From: an uncultured Actinomycetes bacterium
Lineage (GTDB): Bacteria; Actinomycetota; Actinomycetes; Nanopelagicales; Nanopelagicaceae
DNA: 14,552 bases
Reading direction: 5' to 3'
NCBI GenBank assembly: GCA_903922745.1
Contig: CAIXVA010000047.1
Span: 1-14,552 of the forward strand
A program made the position numbers and the translations under genes. Under the pieces are notes generated by a model. The model saw only the letters and a program-made list of their open reading frames with translations, was not told where the DNA came from and did no database searches. Below are positions 8,969-13,917 of this stretch, piece after piece (position 1 is the stretch's first letter; every line of letters starts with the position of its first letter).

Positions 8969-9925
8969 ATGAGCGCGCTGTCACCAATTAATCGCGAAAG
9001 CGAGCTGCGCACCGATGCCGCAAAGTTGGCCCAACTCTGGAAATCGGCTCACATTATTCATTTAGTCGATGCACGTTTAAGTGCAGGTGATGACTCGTTG
9101 ACCTTTATTGATGCTACTGCAGTCAAAGCGCTTCAAGAAAGCTTCGTCGAAGGTGATCGCTTCTTCTTAGGTGTGGGGCGTGATGATAAGCAGGCATATT
9201 TTGCGTGGCACACCACATGGATTAACCCGCCAGAAGATGATGGAACCGAAGAGTTTGAACAACGTAAGTATGAAGGATTTAAATCTTTGCGCGAGGTCGG
9301 TGGCAATCTAGATGCTGATGAATTAGCACTTGGAATGCACGCTGTTGGTTTAGCTAACTGGCATGCAACCCACACGCATTGCGCCAGATGTGGTGCAAAG
9401 ACTGTGAGTGATCTTGGTGGCAGCGTGCGAGTGTGTCCCGAGGATGCAACACAACACCATCCACGCACCGATCCTGCTGTCATTGTTTTAGTAAAAGACA
9501 AAGATGATCGTATTCTTTTGGGACATCAACCAGTCTGGCCTGATAAGCGCTTTTCAACATTTGCAGGCTTTGTTGAAACCGGTGAATCATTTGAAGAGTG
9601 CGTTTCACGTGAAGTATTTGAAGAAGCTGGTGTGTATGCCTCAGAGATCAAATACTTAACCTCACAACCTTGGCCATTTCCGGCATCGATCATGATTGCA
9701 TTTGAAGCGATTACTCATCGTCCAGAAGAGGCTCGTCCTGATGGCACTGAAATTACTGAAGTGCGCTGGCTTTCACGTGATGAAATGAAGGCAGCTGTTG
9801 CTGCTCAAGATATTTTGTTGCCACCTAAAATTTCAGTTGCCCGGCGCATGATTGAAGCTTGGTACACACGTGTTGATGGATACACCCGCGATCAACTCTT
9901 CGGCGGTGAATCGTGGAGGCCGTAG
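8969..9925 (+). CDS. nudC: NADH pyrophosphatase / NAD-cap hydrolase NudC (Nudix)
   Basis: NudC cleaves NAD(H) to NMN(H) and AMP and, in characterised bacteria, removes NAD caps from RNA. The 318-residue protein has an N-terminal NudC domain, a zinc ribbon (C138, C141, C156), then PRTDPAVIVLV, a perfect Nudix box at residues 200-222 (GX5EX7REVFEEAGV, catalytic E215, E218, E219) and the NudC-specific SQPWPFP array (232-238). The fourth zinc ligand expected at 159 is Asp, in CPED. ATG 8969 is preferred over an in-frame ATG at 8912: the longer form would overlap the divergent EEP gene, and the shorter begins next to a plausible leaderless promoter. Its 3' end overlaps uvrD2 by 13 nt, so the two are co-transcribed. 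The same nudC-uvrD2 pairing occurs downstream of adnAB in mycobacteria. Confidence 0.94.
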   Translation: MSALSPINRESELRTDAAKLAQLWKSAHIIHLVDARLSAGDDSLTFIDATAVKALQESFVEGDRFFLGVGRDDKQAYFAWHTTWINPPEDDGTEEFEQRKYEGFKSLREVGGNLDADELALGMHAVGLANWHATHTHCARCGAKTVSDLGGSVRVCPEDATQHHPRTDPAVIVLVKDKDDRILLGHQPVWPDKRFSTFAGFVETGESFEECVSREVFEEAGVYASEIKYLTSQPWPFPASIMIAFEAITHRPEEARPDGTEITEVRWLSRDEMKAAVAAQDILLPPKISVARRMIEAWYTRVDGYTRDQLFGGESWRP

Positions 9926-11592
9926 GAAATCTACGCGCAGAAGAGATTCTTGAAGCTCTAGATAACGAACAGCGCGCAGTCGCACTTGCTACACGTGGAC
10001 CAGTTTGCGTGATTGCTGGTGCTGGAACAGGCAAAACCCGCGCAATCACACACCGCATCGCATATGCCGCAGCTATTGGAACTATGGATCCGCACAAAGT
10101 TTTAGCTCTTACCTTTACCGCCCGTGCTGCAGGAGAAATGCGTACACGACTTCGTTCCCTAGGCGTTCCAGCTGTTGCAGCCCGCACCATCCACGCAGCA
10201 GCACTCAAGCAACTCACCTTCTTTTGGCCGCAAGTTTTTGGTGGTCGCACACCTGATTTGCTCACAACTAAGAGCGGATTTCTCACGGAAGCGATCAAGC
10301 GCGCACAACTTCAGGGCGAGCTATCAATTACCTCCCGTGATTTACTGCGCGATATCGCAACAGAGATTGAATGGGCCAAGGTTTCACAGATTTCTCCTTC
10401 TGATTATTTAAGCGAATCTCTCAAGCGCACAGTTAAGCCACGTATTAATCCTGAGCAATTAGCCAAGGTCTATACCGCCTATGAAAGCGTCAAGCACCAA
10501 GAGCGCGCCATTGATTTTGAAGACGTACTACTTTTAACCACAGCGATGATTGAAGAAGAGCGAGAAGTTAGAGAGCGCGTGCAAGATCAGTACCGATTCT
10601 TCACAGTTGATGAGTATCAGGATATTTCACCGCTACAGCAGCGATTAATCAACGCCTGGCTTGGTTCACGGCAAGAGCTCTGTGTTGTTGGTGACCCTGC
10701 CCAAACTATTTACTCATTTGCTGGTGCAACCCCAGTGTTTCTTAATTCTTTCACCCAACGCTTTCCAGAGGCTGAGGTTGTGCGGTTAACAACTGGCTAT
10801 CGCTCAACCCCTGAAATCATCTTCACCGCCAACAGCATTCTGAGAAAAGGCGCAATGGGCAATGAGTTGGTTGCAATCAATGATCACGGTAGCAAGCCAA
10901 CGATTACTGCCTATAACGATGAGTCTGCAGAAATAGCCGGAATCGTTCGAGCCATTACGCAGTTGATCTCTGAAGGAACGCCTGCTCAAGAGATTGCAGT
11001 TCTTGCCCGCACCAATAATCAATTAAATGGTTTAGAAAGAGCAATGAACACGGCAAACCTTCCCTATCAAGTTCGAAACTCTGAACGTTTCTTTGAACGT
11101 AAAGAGGTTCGAGATTTCTTGAAGCAAGTTCGAACTGCCTCAGTTATTCCAACTGAAGGTGTTTCATGGCTCGATGAACTTCGAACTCTTGCTCAACCAT
11201 TTTTAACTGGGGGAGCAATTGACGGCATCGCAGCGTTACTTCACCTTGCTCGCGAACTAGATAGTGACACTGGATTTACGCCAAAGAATTTACGTGCCTA
11301 CCTGCGTGAAGTTGAAGATCGAGTTCAGCAAAACAATCCTCCAACCATGCCTGTTACGACACTCGCAACGCTGCACGCAGCAAAGGGTCTTGAATGGGAA
11401 CGCGTATTTTTAATTGGGGTTAGTGATGGAATTTTGCCGCTTGAAAACAACAGCACAACAGGTGATCAAGCATCAATTGATGAAGAACGTCGCTTGTTCT
11501 ATGTTGGTATTACACGCGCAAAGTCTGACCTTCGCCTTAGCTATCGAGGCAAAGCCTCACGATTCTTGGCCGAGGCTGGCCTGGCTAACTAG
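9913..11592 (+). CDS. uvrD2: UvrD2-type SF1A DNA helicase, short form
   Basis: An ATP-dependent 3'-5' DNA helicase of the UvrD/PcrA/Rep family, identified as UvrD2 from its place between nudC and whiB7. It starts at GTG 9913 inside nudC; GGTGA at 9905-9909 is a close-spaced ribosome site. Motifs: LDNEQRAV (Q), GAGTGKT (36-42), LTFTARAAGEM (Ia), DEYQDIS (D233, E234), VGDPAQTIYSFAGA (III), GYRSTPEI (IV), TLHAAKGLEWE (V) and FYVGITRAK (VI, R535). At 559 residues it stops only 24 residues after the motif VI arginine. Mycobacterial UvrD2 is about 700 residues and carries a C-terminal HRDC domain and a tetracysteine module. Both are absent here. No frameshifted remnant is obvious in the 3' sequence, which becomes the whiB7 promoter within about 50 bases. 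The core motor looks functional. Confidence 0.9.
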   Translation: MEAVGNLRAEEILEALDNEQRAVALATRGPVCVIAGAGTGKTRAITHRIAYAAAIGTMDPHKVLALTFTARAAGEMRTRLRSLGVPAVAARTIHAAALKQLTFFWPQVFGGRTPDLLTTKSGFLTEAIKRAQLQGELSITSRDLLRDIATEIEWAKVSQISPSDYLSESLKRTVKPRINPEQLAKVYTAYESVKHQERAIDFEDVLLLTTAMIEEEREVRERVQDQYRFFTVDEYQDISPLQQRLINAWLGSRQELCVVGDPAQTIYSFAGATPVFLNSFTQRFPEAEVVRLTTGYRSTPEIIFTANSILRKGAMGNELVAINDHGSKPTITAYNDESAEIAGIVRAITQLISEGTPAQEIAVLARTNNQLNGLERAMNTANLPYQVRNSERFFERKEVRDFLKQVRTASVIPTEGVSWLDELRTLAQPFLTGGAIDGIAALLHLARELDSDTGFTPKNLRAYLREVEDRVQQNNPPTMPVTTLATLHAAKGLEWERVFLIGVSDGILPLENNSTTGDQASIDEERRLFYVGITRAKSDLRLSYRGKASRFLAEAGLAN

Positions 11593-11637
11593 CTCTATCC
11601 CTTCATAAAGACCCTATGTACGCTCATTTAGGCGGAG

Positions 11638-11678
11638 AATTAATTACCTTGCCAGTACCTCAACCCATGGTTTATAGT
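11638..11678 (+). promoter_or_regulatory. whiB7 leader promoter with AT-rich putative WhiB7 site
   Basis: TTGCCA (11649-11654, five of six consensus) and TATAGT (11673-11678, five of six) are separated by 18 nt, a good sigma-70/SigA-type promoter. The predicted start is near 11685, about 40 nt before the leader ORF. AATTAATTA (11638-11646) ends 2 nt before the -35. In mycobacteria WhiB7 bound to the main sigma factor activates promoters, including its own, through AT-hook contacts to an AT-rich patch just upstream of -35, so this tract is a good autoregulation candidate. No terminator for uvrD2 is seen between 11593 and 11637. Confidence 0.68.
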
Positions 11679-11726
11679 TACAACTTCATTCCCATGGCGG
11701 GGATGTGCATGACGGAAGGAACGAAT

Positions 11727-11885
11727 ATGTCTAACGCATCATTCGTATCAGCAAACGCATTGCGTTCTGCTGTGATTCCTTCTGCTCATACAACCAATAA
11801 GCCTTCTACTTGGCATGCAACGAAGCCAGCGTTTTACGCAGCTTTTTATGCCGGATACGAGGCCAATGGTGGTTCGATCGAATAA
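11727..11885 (+). CDS. whiB7 upstream ORF, putative regulatory leader peptide
   Basis: A 52-codon ORF with an excellent ribosome site (GGAAGGA, 11714-11720, 6 nt before ATG). The frame is open from 11616, but those earlier ATGs lie in or before the promoter. The peptide is rich in Ser, Ala and aromatics, with no recognisable domain. A tandem AFYA-AFYA (residues 35-42) is encoded by different codons in each copy (GCG TTT TAC GCA versus GCT TTT TAT GCC). Codons 43-46 (G-Y-E-A) form the 5' arm of the antiterminator described below. The stop TAA (11883-11885) lies in the loop of a small hairpin (ATCGA 11877-11881 / TCGAT 11887-11891) and 21 nt before the terminator stem. Upstream ORFs controlling whiB7/wblC by attenuation are known in mycobacteria and Streptomyces. 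The peptide is therefore more likely a translation sensor than a protein with its own job, although a small functional protein is possible. Confidence 0.8.
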   Translation: MSNASFVSANALRSAVIPSAHTTNKPSTWHATKPAFYAAFYAGYEANGGSIE

Positions 11886-11921
11886 CTCGATTTAGAACTA
11901 AAAGCCAAGGGCCTCGAATCC
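11853..11921 (+). promoter_or_regulatory. Predicted antiterminator pairing in the whiB7 leader
   Basis: GGATACGAGGCC (11853-11864) is complementary to GGCCTCGAATCC (11910-11921) at 11 of 12 positions; the single mismatch is A11857 against A11917. The 3' segment is 12 of the 15 bases of the terminator's 5' arm, so the two folds are mutually exclusive. The 5' arm lies in codons 43-46 of the leader ORF. A ribosome held at or before about codon 38 would leave it free to form the antiterminator. A ribosome moving to the stop would keep it melted while the terminator forms. The complementarity is seen directly; the mechanism is inferred. Confidence 0.7.
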
Positions 11922-11943
11922 ACAAGGATTCGGAGCCCTTTTT
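11907..11943 (+). terminator. Intrinsic terminator/attenuator between the leader ORF and whiB7
   Basis: AAGGGCCTCGAATCC (11907-11921), loop ACAA, GGATTCGGAGCCCTT (11926-11940), running into TTTTT (11939-11943). The 15-position stem has one C-A mismatch (11913/11934) and one G-U wobble (11914/11933). It lies 53 nt before the whiB7 start with no second promoter evident in between, so whiB7 transcripts must pass it. This makes it an attenuator rather than a simple end-of-gene terminator. Confidence 0.88.
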
Positions 11944-11996
11944 CCATTCCCCGGAAAAAATGTCTACAAACAACTACAGGAAGAAGAGGTGAGAAC

Positions 11997-12395
11997 ATGA
12001 GCGTTCTCTTCAGTGAACTACTAGTACCAGGCTGGGCAGATGACAAGATCGGTTTGGACGCCGTAACAGGCACGTATTCAGACGGGTCATCATTTAATTT
12101 GCCATGCCACACAGCAGATCCTGAGCTCTACTTCTCTGAAGATGAGTTGCAAGTTGCCGAGGCTAAGTCACTGTGTGGCGGATGTCCGGTGCGTGCGCAG
12201 TGCTTAGAAGGTGCTCTATCGCGCCAAGAGCCGGCAGGTGTGTGGGGCGGAGAATTATTTGAAGAAGGTCGCATCATTGCAAAGAAGCGCAAAGCTGGAC
12301 GACCAACGTTGAAAGAGATCGCTGCACGCACTGCAGAAGGCGAACTGATCGAACTCAATGTTAAGAGCAAAGAGCGAGAGGAAAGTGCTGCTTAA
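11997..12395 (+). CDS. whiB7: WhiB7 (WblC) Fe-S transcription factor, antibiotic-response regulator
   Basis: WhiB proteins are actinobacterial [4Fe-4S] regulators that bind the main sigma factor; WhiB7 controls intrinsic antibiotic resistance and redox genes. This 132-residue protein has the four cluster cysteines C37, C60, C63 and C69 (C-x22-C-x2-C-x5-C), the beta-turn GVWGG (81-85) and the WhiB7-type continuation ELFEEGRIIAKKR leading to a basic AT-hook-like KAGRP (99-103). That AT-hook is what separates WhiB7 from other Wbl proteins. The C-terminal tail after it is longer than strictly needed and charged. ATG 11997 follows a strong GAGGTGAG (11986-11993). Expression is probably set by the leader promoter, the attenuator and autoactivation. 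Position next to uvrD2 matches mycobacteria. The stop overlaps the tadC stop on the other strand. Confidence 0.94.
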   Translation: MSVLFSELLVPGWADDKIGLDAVTGTYSDGSSFNLPCHTADPELYFSEDELQVAEAKSLCGGCPVRAQCLEGALSRQEPAGVWGGELFEEGRIIAKKRKAGRPTLKEIAARTAEGELIELNVKSKEREESAA

Positions 12396-13204
12396 TTCGC
12401 GAACATATTTAAGTTTGTTAATGAAGGCCATAGTGCAAAGAGGATGGAGATCGGCAGGATAAGAAATACAACTGGAATCATCATTGATATTTCAGCCTTA
12501 CCAGCCGCTCCCATAACTCGATTGCGTTGATTGCCACGAGCTTCTACAGCATGGCGAGAGAGAACTTCAACTAGTGGTGCACCACGCAATGTTGCAGTCA
12601 CTAATGCATCAACAAAGCGACGGATCATTACAGACTTAACGCGACGGCCCATTGCATCCAACGTTTCATTTAAGGGCATTCCAGAACGTACGCCAGCAAC
12701 AACTATTTGGAACTCTTTAGCCAATTGTCCATCTGCAGAATTAGCAATACGTAGTATTGCGCTCATTGGTGTTTCACCAGCTGCAATAGCCAAAGTAAGC
12801 ATTTCTATGACTGCCGGAAATTCAGATTCGATAAATTCTCTGCGCTTCTTAATATCTTTTGTTAGCTCGCGGTCCATCAAAACGTAAGCTAAAACACCCA
12901 ATAATGCCGCGCTAAATACTGCTAATAAAGCGTTGTGCATGAGAATTAGTACAACAGTAAATGAAAGCCCTGATGAAGCTGCACCATAGCCATACTGCTT
13001 AATTCTAAAATCAACATAGTCTCGTTCAGAACCTCGGCCCAACTCTTCCAACCGTGATCTCAATTGTGTGCGATCACCACTCTTTTTTGCATTCTTTCTG
13101 ATAACACGTTGTGCCTCTTCAATTGCATCAATTTCATCGCCTATAACAATTAGGAACCCCGCTGGGATGACCAATAAAGCGGTAACCAAAAGAATTGCAT
13201 TCAT
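12392..13204 (-). CDS. tadC: TadC-like inner-membrane platform protein (T2SSF domain)
   Basis: The second GspF/T2SSF-domain membrane protein of a Tad (Flp pilus) assembly system, expected to form the inner-membrane platform with TadB above the TadA ATPase. The ATG at 13204 overlaps the tadB stop as ATGA and has a strong AGGAGG (13216-13211) 6 nt upstream; an in-frame extension to 13378 merely overlaps tadB. The 270-residue product has an N-terminal hydrophobic helix (MNAILLVTALLVIPAGFLIV), a central hydrophobic pair around residues 80-110, the T2SSF helical domain (about 125-240, with AIAAGETPMSAI and GMPLNETLDAM) and a C-terminal membrane helix (MIPVVFLILPISILFALWP). Its stop shares TTAA with the whiB7 stop. 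The tadB/tadC labels rest on gene order. Confidence 0.87.
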   Translation of the reverse strand: MNAILLVTALLVIPAGFLIVIGDEIDAIEEAQRVIRKNAKKSGDRTQLRSRLEELGRGSERDYVDFRIKQYGYGAASSGLSFTVVLILMHNALLAVFSAALLGVLAYVLMDRELTKDIKKRREFIESEFPAVIEMLTLAIAAGETPMSAILRIANSADGQLAKEFQIVVAGVRSGMPLNETLDAMGRRVKSVMIRRFVDALVTATLRGAPLVEVLSRHAVEARGNQRNRVMGAAGKAEISMMIPVVFLILPISILFALWPSLTNLNMFAN

Positions 13205-13917
13205 CGTGTGCCTCCTACAAAAACACGGGGAGTTTGCGGCAAGCGACCCAAACGATTCATCCAAATATAAGCAATACCTGTCATCACGAGCCCTGCGATC
13301 AAAATCATTGCGCCAGTGGTTGTGGAATATGCAGCGGCGGTACTTGGCTGGGTTGAAAGCAATAGAAGCAGAATCCAAGGAGCAGCAGCCGACAGGTGTG
13401 CAGAGTTTTTAATCCACCCATGTTTAACTTCAATCTCTCGACGCAGTGCCAAATCTTGACGCAGAAAATCACCTAAAGATCTAAGTATTTGTAGTAACTC
13501 ACTGCCACCTAGAGCTTTAGAAATGATAAGTGCTTCAAATATTTGATCGCTCCCATGATGTGCAAACAACGCTTTGAGCTCTTCAATTGCTTGTGTTAAG
13601 TCTCCACTGCCATACAAAGTTGCCTTGAATTGAGCGAATGCAGGACGCAACACTTCTGGTCCTCTAGTAGATAGCCCAGCTAACGACTCGGTAAGTGAAA
13701 GTCCAGATTGAATTCCTGACATCAAATGATCAATTACTTCGGGCCAGGCAGCAATCAATGCCGCCTCGTTTAGATTGTTTTTTGCCCGCACGGTTACAAA
13801 AGCTATTCCGGCTGCCAATGTTCCAAAAGCTAGCGAAATAACAACCGAACGTGTCATTAATAAAACAGCGGCGGTGGAAATTGATGCTGAAATCCCAATG
13901 CGCAAGGAAAGTCTCAT
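13201..13917 (-). CDS. tadB: TadB-like inner-membrane platform protein (T2SSF domain)
   Basis: The first T2SSF-domain protein of the Tad operon. ATG 13917 is chosen because it makes the same 4-nt ATGA overlap with the upstream ATPase gene as the next junction does, and GGTGG (13927-13923) lies 5 nt before it. An in-frame ATG at 13929 is the alternative. The 238 residues begin with a hydrophobic N-terminal segment (about residues 8-40), followed by the soluble T2SSF helical bundle (EVIDHLMSGIQSGLSLTESL through LRQDLALRREIEVK) and two C-terminal membrane helices (PWILLLLLST and MILIAGLVMTGIAYIW). It is shorter than many proteobacterial TadB proteins, with little before the T2SSF domain, as is common in actinobacteria. 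It should partner TadC and the TadA ATPase. Confidence 0.86.
   Translation of the reverse strand: MRLSLRIGISASISTAAVLLMTRSVVISLAFGTLAAGIAFVTVRAKNNLNEAALIAAWPEVIDHLMSGIQSGLSLTESLAGLSTRGPEVLRPAFAQFKATLYGSGDLTQAIEELKALFAHHGSDQIFEALIISKALGGSELLQILRSLGDFLRQDLALRREIEVKHGWIKNSAHLSAAAPWILLLLLSTQPSTAAAYSTTTGAMILIAGLVMTGIAYIWMNRLGRLPQTPRVFVGGTR

Noticed and set aside
9825..10298. 157-residue minus-strand ORF opposite nudC/uvrD2
   Set aside because: Low-complexity Arg/Ser/Ala translation opposite the conserved Walker A region of uvrD2; a typical shadow.
11068..11190. Cluster of GTTCGA-like hexamers in uvrD2, considered as LexA (SOS) boxes
   Set aside because: No pair has the CGAAC-N4-GTTCG dyad geometry, and all lie within coding sequence, where GTTCGA arises from Val-Arg and similar codon pairs.
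11616..11726. Longer version of the whiB7 leader ORF starting at the ATG at 11616
   Set aside because: The upstream ATGs lie before or across the -35/-10 hexamers and lack ribosome sites; ATG 11727 has a strong GGAAGGA at ideal spacing.
11829..11847. GCGT-TTT-ACGC mini-hairpin followed by a T run inside the leader ORF, considered as an early terminator
   Set aside because: A 4-bp stem with a 3-nt loop is too weak, and the T run is offset from the stem; at most a minor pause site.
12531..12887. 118-residue plus-strand ORF opposite tadC
   Set aside because: Antisense shadow of a clear T2SSF-domain gene; no ribosome site or recognisable domain.
13205..13378. N-terminal extension of tadC back to 13378
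   Set aside because: The extra 58 residues are an out-of-frame read of tadB, rich in Arg, Cys and His. ATG 13204 has AGGAGG and an ATGA overlap.
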